Positions 1 to 7,209 of a stretch of DNA of 8,893 nt are shown here, piece by piece. Under the pieces are notes generated by a model that saw only the letters and a list, made by a program, of their open reading frames with translations, ran no database searches and was not told the origin of the DNA. Location of the stretch: contig CAYGAW010000173.1 in NCBI GenBank assembly GCA_964347945.1, positions 1 to 8,893 on the forward strand. The letters are read 5' to 3'. Position numbers and translations under genes: made by a program. How positions within the stretch are numbered: the stretch's first letter is position 1; every line of letters starts with the position of its first letter. The DNA comes from CAYGAW01 sp964347945 (GTDB lineage Bacteria > Chloroflexota > Anaerolineae > UBA7937 > B3-Chlor).

Positions 1-2
1 TG

Positions 3-2159
3 TGGCATCCCTGGAACGGCGGCGAGAAGAGCATGGAGTTCGCTTTCCTCAATGCCATCACCAAGAGCGCCTACTTCCCTCCCTACGATCCCTACTACGC
101 AGGTGGCTACATCAATTACTACTACTACGGCCTGCATCTGATTGCCACGCTGATCAAGCTGACGGGGATAATCCCCTCGGTGGCCTTCAACCTGGCCGTG
201 CCCCTGCTCTTCGCGCTAACGGTGGTGAATGCCTTCTCTGTGGGATACAACCTGACCCGGCGGCGACTGGCTGGGCTTCTGGCCGGGGTCTTCGTGGCGC
301 TGATCGGTAACCTGGATGGTTTGGTGCAGCTGGCGGAGGGCTTGGGGGAAGCTGGCGGATTCGCTTTCGAGAGCCGCATTCCTGGCGTGGAAGGGCTGGT
401 CAAGCTGGTGCCCGGGCTGGCGCGGGTCCTCTTGCGTCAGGCTCGGCTGTCCCGGTTCGACTATTGGCGGAGTTCGCGGGTGATCCCGGCCACCATCAAC
501 GAGTTTCCCTACTGGAGCTTCCTCTTCGCGGACCTCCATCCCCACATGATCGGCATCCCAGTGACCATCTTCCTCCTGGCGTTGGCATTGAACATCGCCC
601 TTGCCGCCAAGGGTATGACAAAGAAGCGGGATCCTGGCACGGCGGCCACCAACGAGGTTGCCAACGCTGGCCTCTCCTGGGGCGTCATCAAGGATCGCGC
701 TGCCAGCTTGCTCCATAGAGCGGGGCTGGGCAAGGAGTCGCCGTTCTTGAGGCTTGAGAGCCTGGCCGGGCTGGGAGTGCTCGCCATCACCCTCGGCGCG
801 GTGGCTGTGATCAACACCTGGGACATGCCGACTTACTTCATCATCGTCTTGGGAGCTTTGCTGCTGGGCAACAGGGGGCTGTGGCATTGGGAGCGAGCCG
901 TGGGGGCGCTTCTCGTCTTCGCCATAGTGGTCGTCGTGAGCTTGCTCTTGTATCTGCCCTTCTTCACCCACTATCAAGCCCTGTATGTGGGGTTGGGACT
1001 GGTGCGCACGCGCACCGAGTTAGAACCTTTCCTCACCATCTGGGGTTTGTTTTTCTTCTTGGTGGTCAGCCTGTTGTGGGGGCAGTTGGTGTGGGGCCGT
1101 CCCCGACAGGGAGCGCTTCGTTGTCTAGGACTGTGCTTGAGGCGCGGAGTGCGTCTCCCCCGGCTGTTGGACCTTCACCAGGCTTTGGTTCGGAGACCTC
1201 GGGTCACGTACATAGTGGGCCTGCTGGTGCTGGTGGGCACGGCCCTTCTGGTCGTTGGGCTGCTGCTGTTCCAGCTTTGGGTGCTGGCGCTGCTGAGTCC
1301 TCTGTTAGTGTTGTGCGCGTTTCTGACACTGGGCCGCAGGGCTACACTTGAGGACAGCTTCATCTCTTTCCTCGCCTTCCTGGCCCTCGGCATCCTGCTG
1401 GGGTGTGAGATAGTGTTTCTCAAGGACTTCCTCCAGGGAGGAGATCATTATCGCATGAACACCATCTTCAAGTTCTACACGCAAGCCTGGGTCTTGCTAG
1501 CGTTGGTGGCCGGCGTGAGCCTGCCAAGGCTGTGGGGTTGGTTCTCCAGCGTGAGGCGGAGGCGGCTGGGCTATGCTTGGAAGGGGGCGTTCGCGCTTCT
1601 CTTCGCTTCGAGTACCGTGTTTGTCTCCTTGGGCACTCTGCAGCGTGTGGATGACCGCTTCCCCGGTGCGAGGCCGCCCTGGGGTACCCTGGATGGCTCG
1701 GAGTTCATGACTGTGGGGTCGTATACCTGGCCAGATCAGACCAACCGCATCCAGCTGGTTCACGACTACGAAGCCATCAACTGGTTGCTGGAGAATGTAA
1801 GGGGCACACCGGTGGTGGCCGAAGCCCCACTGCCGTACTACCGAGAGTTCGGGTTGAAGGTAGCCAGCTACACCGGCTTGCCGACGCTGCTGGGCGCCCA
1901 TCAGAACGAACAACGATACGATTGGCAGGTAGGGCAGAGGTCAGGGGACGCAGACGTGTTCTATAGGACCGTAGATCTGGAGGAGGCGCGGGAACTGATC
2001 GACAGGCTCAACATCGGCTACATATACGTGGGGCAACTGGAGCGTACGATCTACCCTGAGGAAGGGCTGGATAAGTTCGAGGACCTACGTGGGTTTGGGG
2101 ACCTGGATCTGGTGTATCGGAACGCTGGCGTGAAGATCTACGAGGTGGTGACCGAATGA
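3..2159 (+). CDS. DUF2298 / Chlor_Arch_YYY polytopic membrane protein, 5'-truncated
   Basis: The frame is open from base 3, so the N-terminus lies off the left edge; the first internal ATG (base 33) is not the real start, because the residues before it (ending GGEKSM) align with an internal part of the downstream paralogue. Visible length is 718 residues. Signatures in window numbering are YYYYG (39-43), NEFPYWSFLFADLHPH (166-181), INTWDMPTYF and RMNTIFKFYTQAW (484-496). Many hydrophobic segments lie between, and a soluble C-terminal domain (from about 585) probably faces outside. These motifs define DUF2298 (PF10060 / TIGR03662), whose function is unknown. Compared with its neighbour it has an extra polar loop of about 50 residues (about 203-254) and an Arg-rich stretch (about 366-400), both probably cytoplasmic. 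A GT-C glycosyltransferase-like role is inferred only. The stop lies 64 bases before the next gene, suggesting an operon. Confidence 0.9.
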   Translation, partial: WHPWNGGEKSMEFAFLNAITKSAYFPPYDPYYAGGYINYYYYGLHLIATLIKLTGIIPSVAFNLAVPLLFALTVVNAFSVGYNLTRRRLAGLLAGVFVALIGNLDGLVQLAEGLGEAGGFAFESRIPGVEGLVKLVPGLARVLLRQARLSRFDYWRSSRVIPATINEFPYWSFLFADLHPHMIGIPVTIFLLALALNIALAAKGMTKKRDPGTAATNEVANAGLSWGVIKDRAASLLHRAGLGKESPFLRLESLAGLGVLAITLGAVAVINTWDMPTYFIIVLGALLLGNRGLWHWERAVGALLVFAIVVVVSLLLYLPFFTHYQALYVGLGLVRTRTELEPFLTIWGLFFFLVVSLLWGQLVWGRPRQGALRCLGLCLRRGVRLPRLLDLHQALVRRPRVTYIVGLLVLVGTALLVVGLLLFQLWVLALLSPLLVLCAFLTLGRRATLEDSFISFLAFLALGILLGCEIVFLKDFLQGGDHYRMNTIFKFYTQAWVLLALVAGVSLPRLWGWFSSVRRRRLGYAWKGAFALLFASSTVFVSLGTLQRVDDRFPGARPPWGTLDGSEFMTVGSYTWPDQTNRIQLVHDYEAINWLLENVRGTPVVAEAPLPYYREFGLKVASYTGLPTLLGAHQNEQRYDWQVGQRSGDADVFYRTVDLEEARELIDRLNIGYIYVGQLERTIYPEEGLDKFEDLRGFGDLDLVYRNAGVKIYEVVTE

Positions 2160-2194
2160 TTAGCTTGGAAAGAGCCTTGTCAGCGGGCTCGGCC

Positions 2195-2212
2195 AGCCGA
2201 GGCGCCTTGGCT
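2195..2212 (+). other. Near-perfect palindrome just upstream of the second gene's ribosome binding site
   Basis: AGCCGAGGC meets GCCTTGGCT with one G-T pair, so the RNA could fold with a short inner loop. It ends directly against the AGGAG of the next gene. A competing hairpin is CTCGG (2188-2192) with CCGAG (2197-2201). Such structures could tune translation of the second DUF2298 gene, but the 64-base spacer is GC-rich and chance is possible. Confidence 0.3.
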
Positions 2213-2217
2213 AGGAG
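2213..2217 (+). promoter_or_regulatory. Ribosome binding site setting the GTG start at 2224
   Basis: AGGAG lies six bases before GTG at 2224. No ATG in this frame fits as well near the first membrane segment, so this site supports the GTG start. Confidence 0.7.
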
Positions 2218-2223
2218 TCGATA

Positions 2224-4533
2224 GTGACCTACGTGTTCAGCTGGTGGCTGGCGGTCGAGATTCTGGGGTTAGCCGCGTTTCCGCTGGCATGGCGGCTGTT
2301 CCGAAATGTCCCTGATAGAGGATACGCTCTGGCCAAACCTCTGGGTATCCTGCTCACGAGCTACGTCCTCTGGCTGACGGCTAGCTTTGGCTTCATGAGC
2401 AACACGCGGACGGCCATCGTCGTGTGCATTCTGCTCGTTGCCGCCCTATCGGCCTTTCTCTATCTCTGGAGGACCGACAGGCGTGGCGCATTGTTGTCCT
2501 GGCTGCGTCAGCATGTGCGGTTGATCCTGACGTACGAGCTACTCTTCGCCCTGGCCTTTGGAGTATGGACCCTGGTGAGAGCCTACAACCCCGAGATATC
2601 CGGCACCGAGAAACCGATGGATCTCGCTTTTCTGAACGCTATCCTGCGCAGCGAGTACTTTCCTCCCCTTGATCCGTGGCTCTCGGGCTTCGCCATCAGC
2701 TACTACTACTTCGGCTACCTGATGATCGCGGTGCTGACCAGGCTCGCAGGCGTGCCCTCGGAGGTGGGCTTCAATCTAGCCATCGCCTTGCTCTTCGCCC
2801 TCACTGCCAGCGGCGCGTTCAGCCTCACGTACAACCTGGTGCAGCGGCATGCCGAGAGGAAAGGGACGGGGCAGGGACTGGCCACCATCTTTGGGGCGGT
2901 GGGAGCCATGTTCGTAGCAGTCATCGGCAACCTGGAAGGGTTGCTGGAGGTGTTACACACGCGCGGCCTGGGGACGGCCGCCTTCTGGGAATGGATAGAC
3001 GTCAAGAACCTGGCGAGGGCTCCGGTGACCGGGACGTGGATCCCTGGAGATAACTGGTGGTGGTGGAGAGCCTCCCGAGTGGTGCACGATGTTGTCTTCG
3101 GAGTTCACCAGGAGGTCATAGACGAGTTTCCTTTCTTCAGCTTCCTCCTGGGTGATATGCACCCTCATGTGCTGGGACTTCCCTTCGTGTTGCTGGCCCT
3201 CGGGTTGGCCCTCAACCTCCTCTGGTCCGAGGAAGAGGCGTCTTGGTGGCAAATGGTCTTGCTGGCGGTGTGCATTGGGGGGCTGGGTTTCCTCAACAGT
3301 TGGGACCTGCCCATTTACTTCCTGATCTGCGTAATGGCCTACGCCCTGGCCACTCGGGGGCGCCTGGGCGGCTGGGGGCGCCGATGGATAGTCGAAGTCA
3401 GCCTTTTCGCTGTGGTGGTGATGGCTCTGAGCTTTGTGCTCTACTTGCCCTTCTGGATCGGTTTGCGCTCGCAGGCTGGAGGCATCGGGGAGGCTGAGGT
3501 CAAGACCCGCCTCCACCAGTATCTGATCATGTTTGGCATCTTCATCTATGTGATCACGGCATTCTTGGGCTATGAACTGTGGCGCACAGCGAAGGCTGTA
3601 AGAGCTGACGGGGAGAGAGGCCGTGTTCGGCACTGGGCGTTCACCGGTGCGGCCGCCCTGGTTGTCATCCCCTTGGCAGCCCTTCTTGTGCTTGTGAAGC
3701 TATATCTGGTGGCATTATTCGTCCTGCTCATTGGTGCAGGGTGCGTGGTCTTCTGGGAGCGGTCACGCTCCTTCAGCATCGGCTCCGTGACGTCCAGCGC
3801 AGCGTTCGTCTTGATCCTGATCCTCGTTGCACTCCTGTTGACCTTCAGTGTGGAGTTCGTCTTTCTACGAGACACCTTTGGCACGCGCATGAACACGGTC
3901 TTCAAGTTCTACTATCAGGCTTGGGTGCTCTTTGGCATCTCCTCGGCATTTGGAATCTACTATCTGGGCCCGTGGCTGGGAGGGCGACGTAGGGTCTTGT
4001 CCAGCGTGTGGGTCGCGGGGTTCGTGGCCCTCTTCCTGGCCAGCATGGTGTATCCTGTTCTGGCCACGCACAACAAGACTGGAGGGTTTGCTGGCCCGCC
4101 GACGCTTGATGGCATGGCTCACTTGGAGGGGGCTTATGCGGACGACCTGGCGGCTATCCGCTGGCTGAGGGCCAATGTGGAGGGCGCTGCGGTGATCCTG
4201 GAGGCCACGGGAGGTGAGTACACCTACTACGGGCGCGTGTCGACTCACACTGGACTACCCACGGTGCTGGGCTGGGGAGGCCACGAACTCCAGTGGAGGG
4301 GCAACTATGAGGAGCCGGGGAAACGAGAGCCCGACATAGAGACCCTTTTTGAGTCACCGGATGTGGGCCGCACTGCAGCTTTGCTGGAGGAGTATGACAT
4401 CCGCTATGTTTACATAGGGGACCTGGAGCGCTTCACCTACGACATAAGTCAATCGGTTCTGAGGAAGTTCGAGGTTCTGATGGATGTGGTCTACCAGCAG
4501 GGCCAGGTGACGATCTACGAGCGAAGAGACTAG
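2224..4533 (+). CDS. DUF2298 / Chlor_Arch_YYY polytopic membrane protein, complete
   Basis: This 769-residue protein is a complete paralogue of the gene upstream. The GTG start has AGGAG six bases before it. About four N-terminal membrane segments (near 4-24, 37-58, 63-82 and 100-118) precede a loop with GTEKPMD (127-133). Then come PPLDPW and the family hallmark YYYFG (160-164), IDEFPFFSFLLGDMHPH (299-315), GFLNSWDLPIYF (355-366), more hydrophobic segments, and RMNTVFKFYYQAW (555-567). The last ~130 residues (from about 638) form a soluble, probably extracytoplasmic, domain with TGLPTVLGW and a VYIGDLER motif also found in the upstream protein. The family (PF10060 / TIGR03662) has no established reaction. 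The early acidic loop and soluble C-terminal domain recall GT-C enzymes that use polyprenyl-linked sugars; this is inference. Length matches the 700-900 residue single-domain class; the other class has two copies plus TPR repeats in one chain. Confidence 0.93.
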   Translation: MTYVFSWWLAVEILGLAAFPLAWRLFRNVPDRGYALAKPLGILLTSYVLWLTASFGFMSNTRTAIVVCILLVAALSAFLYLWRTDRRGALLSWLRQHVRLILTYELLFALAFGVWTLVRAYNPEISGTEKPMDLAFLNAILRSEYFPPLDPWLSGFAISYYYFGYLMIAVLTRLAGVPSEVGFNLAIALLFALTASGAFSLTYNLVQRHAERKGTGQGLATIFGAVGAMFVAVIGNLEGLLEVLHTRGLGTAAFWEWIDVKNLARAPVTGTWIPGDNWWWWRASRVVHDVVFGVHQEVIDEFPFFSFLLGDMHPHVLGLPFVLLALGLALNLLWSEEEASWWQMVLLAVCIGGLGFLNSWDLPIYFLICVMAYALATRGRLGGWGRRWIVEVSLFAVVVMALSFVLYLPFWIGLRSQAGGIGEAEVKTRLHQYLIMFGIFIYVITAFLGYELWRTAKAVRADGERGRVRHWAFTGAAALVVIPLAALLVLVKLYLVALFVLLIGAGCVVFWERSRSFSIGSVTSSAAFVLILILVALLLTFSVEFVFLRDTFGTRMNTVFKFYYQAWVLFGISSAFGIYYLGPWLGGRRRVLSSVWVAGFVALFLASMVYPVLATHNKTGGFAGPPTLDGMAHLEGAYADDLAAIRWLRANVEGAAVILEATGGEYTYYGRVSTHTGLPTVLGWGGHELQWRGNYEEPGKREPDIETLFESPDVGRTAALLEEYDIRYVYIGDLERFTYDISQSVLRKFEVLMDVVYQQGQVTIYERRD

Positions 4534-4580
4534 CCAGCGAGACAAAAGCTCGCTCCTCGATCCGCAGGAGGCAAAGAGAA

Positions 4581-4604
4581 CGGGCCGTCCCTATGGATGG
4601 CCCG
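4581..4604. terminator. Probable bidirectional hairpin terminator
   Basis: CGGGCCGTCC pairs with GGATGGCCCG, ten pairs with one G-T, around a CTAT loop. Read on the minus strand it is followed by TTCTCTTT, a fair U-tract that could end the two-component transcript about 290 bases after its last stop. On the plus strand the tail (TCGCTGTC) is poor in T, so termination of the DUF2298 transcript, whose stop is 48 bases upstream, is less certain. Confidence 0.6.
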
Positions 4605-4698
4605 TCGCTGTCATGACTATCAGTTGGTATCATCCGCACAGTCTTAGTCAGTGCGTCTGCAATACGAGAGGCACGTATTCCCTGGTTCCGGGCGAGAC

Positions 4699-4734
4699 CG
4701 CCGTGGGTTGTTCCGGGAGGGAACCCAGTCGGCG
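4699..4734 (+). other. Long imperfect hairpin with a GNRA-type loop
   Basis: CGCCG pairs with CGGCG, then TGGGTT with AACCCA, then TCC with GGG (one U-G), closing a GGGA tetraloop; two 2-base bulges interrupt the stem. About 14 pairs in 36 bases is more than expected of a spacer. GGGA fits GNRA only on the plus strand, hinting that any structured RNA is transcribed rightward. No matching RNA family is recognised. Confidence 0.4.
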
Positions 4735-4893
4735 CGCCTGAAATCAACGATTTGGCTCACAACCGCACTGGTCAGCGCGGGCAGTGAGTCCGGATGGGGG
4801 TCCTTGGATCACCAACCTGGCTGAGGAGCAACGTTCTGGAATGGCCGCTGTAGGACAAACGGTGGAGTCGGGTGGCAGGGCGCTGCCTCGAGC

Positions 4894-5580
4894 TCATTGC
4901 TCAAGTTTGTATCCGAACCCCCGTTCCGTGACGATGTAGTGTGGATCGCTGGGGTCATCCTCTATCTTCTGGCGCAAATACCAAATGTACCGCTTGACGT
5001 ACCCGGTCTCGCCCACGTACTCGGGTCCCCAGACCCGGTCTAGCAGTTGTTCGTGCGAGAGGATCCGACCCGCGTTCTCCGCCAGCGTGAGCAACAGTTG
5101 AAACTCGGTGGGAGTCAGGCTCACGGGCTCTCCCCGCACGGTCACTTGGGAGTTGTGGGCATCTACCACCAAGTCATCGAAGATGTAGAGCTTCATTCGC
5201 TTGTCAGAGGGAGGTTTTCTGGAGCGCTGGAGTATGGCCTTCACCCGCGCCGTCAGTTCAGCGAAACTGAATGGTTTGGTGACGTAGTCATCTACGCCAC
5301 ACTGGAACCCCTTGAGGGTATCCGCCTCGTCATCCTTGGCGGTGAGCATGATGATAGGCACGTCGGAGATTTCCCGCATACGACTACTGGTCTCCCACCC
5401 GTCCATGCGAGGCATCATCACGTCTAGGATGACCAGATCTACCTTATTCTTGTAGAGCATCTGGAGGGCATCTATGCCGTTGGTAGCACTCAGAACCTCA
5501 TACCCAGTTTTCTCCAGCGAGTGGCTCAGCAGTTCGATGAGAGTCAGATCGTCGTCCACGATCAGTATTGTGTCAGTCAT
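4894..5580 (-). CDS. OmpR/PhoB-family response regulator
   Basis: This 228-residue transcription factor should accept phosphate from the kinase encoded just upstream and bind DNA. The receiver domain (about 3-118) has the acidic pocket D9-D10, phosphoacceptor D53 in VILDVMMP, switch residue T80, Y99 and invariant K102 in the TKPF motif. A linker leads to a C-terminal winged-helix domain (about 130-228) with SLTPTEFQLL, the recognition region around GETGYVKRYIWYLRQKI, and the closing hairpin TERGFGYKL. Length and all key residues are normal for the family. The ATG overlaps the kinase stop as ATGA, with AGAGG four bases upstream, so translation is probably coupled. Regulators of this class bind direct repeats of about 11 bases, and such repeats lie upstream of this operon (7127-7165). 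The specific signal and name cannot be told. Confidence 0.95.
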   Translation of the reverse strand: MTDTILIVDDDLTLIELLSHSLEKTGYEVLSATNGIDALQMLYKNKVDLVILDVMMPRMDGWETSSRMREISDVPIIMLTAKDDEADTLKGFQCGVDDYVTKPFSFAELTARVKAILQRSRKPPSDKRMKLYIFDDLVVDAHNSQVTVRGEPVSLTPTEFQLLLTLAENAGRILSHEQLLDRVWGPEYVGETGYVKRYIWYLRQKIEDDPSDPHYIVTERGFGYKLEQ

Positions 5581-7091
5581 TGTTCCTCTGCAGACCTATG
5601 AGACGATGGGCTGGAGGAGACACTCTCGGCAGTCTGGGTCTCCAGGGCCAAGGGCAGAGTGAAGCTAAACGTTGAACCTTCCCCTTCCACACTCTCTGCC
5701 CACATCCTGCCGCCATGAGCCTCCACCAGCCCTTTGGTTATGTACAAGCCGAGGCCGTGGCCATAGGTTTCGCGGGAGTCACCGCTGTCCAGCCGGTGGA
5801 ATTTCTGGAAGATCCTGTCAAGCTTGGCAGGAGGGATGCCGATGCCGGGATCGGTCACGGAGACGGTGATCTCTCCATCCCCTGCTTTCATCTGGATCTT
5901 TATGGGACCGCCCGACGGTGAGAACTTGATGGCGTTGTCCAGGAGGTTGAAGAAGATCTCCTCGATTCGATCTTCATCTCCCCACACCGGTGGCAGGTGG
6001 TCGGCGTCGGGTAGCTCGAACCAGTGGAAGTGAGTAGTTGGCTGGAGGCTGCTCACCGCCCGCTGCACTATGGGCAGGAGATCAGCTTCCCCACGATCCA
6101 GGGATAGCCTGCCGGCATCTATGCGCGAAACATCCAGGACCCCACGGACCAATCGTATGAGACGCTCACTCTGCTCGCCTACGACGCCTAGCATTTTGCG
6201 CGCGTACTCGTCGCTCAACTCCTCTTCTGCCAGCAGGAGTTCTACGGCGCCGCTGATGTTGGTGAGGGGTGACCGCAATTCGTGGGAGACCATGGAGACG
6301 AAATCGGATTTTAGGCGGTCCAATTCCTTCAGTTCTTCGTAGGCTCGATGCAGCTGAGCGTTTCTCTGTTCTAGTTCGTGACGCGCCAACTCCAGTTTCC
6401 TGGTCCTTTCGCGCATCTGCTTGTCAAGTTCTCTGTACAGCCTGCGCATCTGCTGCTGATCCTGCCTGGGCGCCGTCACGTCCCTCAAGACGAGCAGGAA
6501 GCCGACCGGCTTACCCCCGTGGCCCGACAGGACGCTCCCTGCTAGCTGAACCGTCATGGACTTCGAGTTCTTGCAGACGAGTTCCACATCACGCTCGGGG
6601 GCGAAGCCAGCCTCCACCATCTCTCGACGAATGGCCTGCAGTTTCGCGACCTGGCTGGCATCGCGCGGGATCAAGGTGGTGCAAGGTCGCCCGATAACCT
6701 CACCGGGGCGGTAGCCAAACATGAGCTCGGCTCCTCGATTCCAGGTCCTGATCGCCCAATCTTCATCGAGGCTGATGATGGCGTGGACCGAGTTCGTGAC
6801 CAGGGAAGCGAGCCGATCAGCCTCATCTGGGCCCGGCTGCAGCCTCCTTGCGATCAAGGTCAGAGATACCCACGCTATCAAACCGCTCAGCAGCCCATAG
6901 AATAGCACGTCAACAGCCCAATTGAACTCAGGCCACTGACGTGCTATGTGGTCTTGAAGGAACAGACGATACACCACTGCTATGCCGACGATAGCCGAAC
7001 CCCCGAGCCATCTTAGGCGTGTTGGGTATGCCACCGCCCGTCCTTCAAACCAACTCTGTAGACGGACAAACGAATCTCTCACTATGCTCAT
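5577..7091 (-). CDS. Membrane-anchored PAS sensor histidine kinase
   Basis: From ATG at 7091 the protein has 504 residues; an in-frame TTG at 7124 would add 11. Residue numbers here count from that TTG. Two membrane segments (about 37-56 and 70-92) enclose a very short outer loop, so sensing is probably in the membrane or cytoplasm. A PAS domain (about 102-217, with a typical WNRGAELMFGY core) is followed by a charged coiled coil (about 225-275), the dimerisation domain with phosphoacceptor H281 in SHELRSPL, and an ATPase domain with N-box NLLDNAIKF (N397), DPGIGIP, and GHGLGLYITK. All catalytic motifs are intact. A Ser-rich tail ends the chain. Its stop overlaps the response regulator start, so the two form one operon and a cognate pair. 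The start is uncertain because a strong -10 box touches this ATG; GTG at 7082 is a further option. The ligand is unknown. Confidence 0.93.
   Translation of the reverse strand: MSIVRDSFVRLQSWFEGRAVAYPTRLRWLGGSAIVGIAVVYRLFLQDHIARQWPEFNWAVDVLFYGLLSGLIAWVSLTLIARRLQPGPDEADRLASLVTNSVHAIISLDEDWAIRTWNRGAELMFGYRPGEVIGRPCTTLIPRDASQVAKLQAIRREMVEAGFAPERDVELVCKNSKSMTVQLAGSVLSGHGGKPVGFLLVLRDVTAPRQDQQQMRRLYRELDKQMRERTRKLELARHELEQRNAQLHRAYEELKELDRLKSDFVSMVSHELRSPLTNISGAVELLLAEEELSDEYARKMLGVVGEQSERLIRLVRGVLDVSRIDAGRLSLDRGEADLLPIVQRAVSSLQPTTHFHWFELPDADHLPPVWGDEDRIEEIFFNLLDNAIKFSPSGGPIKIQMKAGDGEITVSVTDPGIGIPPAKLDRIFQKFHRLDSGDSRETYGHGLGLYITKGLVEAHGGRMWAESVEGEGSTFSFTLPLALETQTAESVSSSPSSHRSAEEQ
5585..5589 (-). promoter_or_regulatory. 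Ribosome binding site of the response regulator
   Basis: AGAGG, read on the minus strand, lies inside the last codons of the kinase gene, four bases before the regulator's ATG. With the ATGA overlap it points to coupled translation. Confidence 0.6.
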
Positions 7092-7118
7092 TATAGCTCG
7101 TGCGCAGGCAGCACACAA
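7090..7118 (-). promoter_or_regulatory. Probable sigma-70-type promoter of the kinase-regulator operon
   Basis: On the minus strand TTGTGT (7118-7113) and a perfect TATAAT (7095-7090) are 17 bases apart. The -10 box overlaps the ATG at 7091-7089, and transcription would begin near 7083. The -35 box is weak (TTG only), which suits a promoter helped by an activator bound at the repeats just upstream. Confidence 0.5.
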
Positions 7119-7126
7119 GGGCAATT

Positions 7127-7165
7127 ATGACCAACTTTTGACCTCGCATTGACCCAGTTTGAACC
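7127..7165. promoter_or_regulatory. Direct repeats with exact 11-base period, likely response regulator operator
   Basis: ATGACC (7127), TTGACC (7138), TTGACC (7149) and a weaker TGAACC (7160) are each 11 bases apart; on the minus strand they read GGTCAA-like boxes. OmpR/PhoB-class regulators bind tandem direct repeats of about one helical turn. The boxes lie about 44-82 bases upstream of the predicted kinase operon start, between two divergent genes. Binding by the encoded regulator is inferred. Confidence 0.55.
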
Positions 7166-7186
7166 TTGCCGTGATTGAATTGTAGT
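7159..7186 (+). promoter_or_regulatory. Weak candidate promoter for the small coiled-coil gene
   Basis: TTGAAC (7159-7164) and TGTAGT (7181-7186) are 16 bases apart, upstream of the ATG at 7210. The match is poor at the -10 box, so it may need activation through the overlapping repeats, or be wrong. Confidence 0.25.
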
Positions 7187-7209
7187 GAGGATGGGAAGAG
7201 GTGCACTGC

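Larger units (their letters stand above)
4534..4893. other. Gene-free convergent intergenic region with several hairpins
   Basis: These 360 bases separate the plus-strand DUF2298 pair from the minus-strand two-component operon. No reading frame here looks like a protein. I see five inverted repeats: AGCGAG/CTCGCT (4536-4554, 7-base loop), the terminator-like hairpin at 4581-4604, AATACG/CGTATT (4661-4679, 7-base loop), a long hairpin at 4699-4734, and GGCAG/CTGCC (4874-4887) just beyond the response regulator stop. They may be transcript 3' ends or an unannotated structured RNA. Confidence 0.6.

Noticed and set aside
216..977. Long minus-strand open frame (253 codons) opposite the first DUF2298 gene, and a similar one at 2953-3633 opposite the second.
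   Set aside because: Both lie opposite strongly supported membrane proteins; their low-complexity, Gln/His/Pro-rich translations are typical of the reverse complement of GC-rich hydrophobic genes.
1098..1205. Possible compensated frameshift in the Arg/Cys-rich stretch of the first DUF2298 protein.
   Set aside because: The frame stays open with normal membrane segments on both sides, and the other frames give no better match to the paralogue.
4581..4734. Possible T-box or other riboswitch, because of a CGTCCCT in the terminator stem and a nearby GNRA hairpin.
   Set aside because: No upstream AGGGTGG-type motif or stem I is present, and no gene lies downstream in either direction to be controlled; both flanking genes converge here.
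7092..7124. N-terminal extension of the kinase from TTG at 7124, which would begin MPLCAACARA.
   Set aside because: It overlaps a convincing -35/-10 pair, lacks a ribosome binding site, and adds a stretch unrelated to the membrane anchor.
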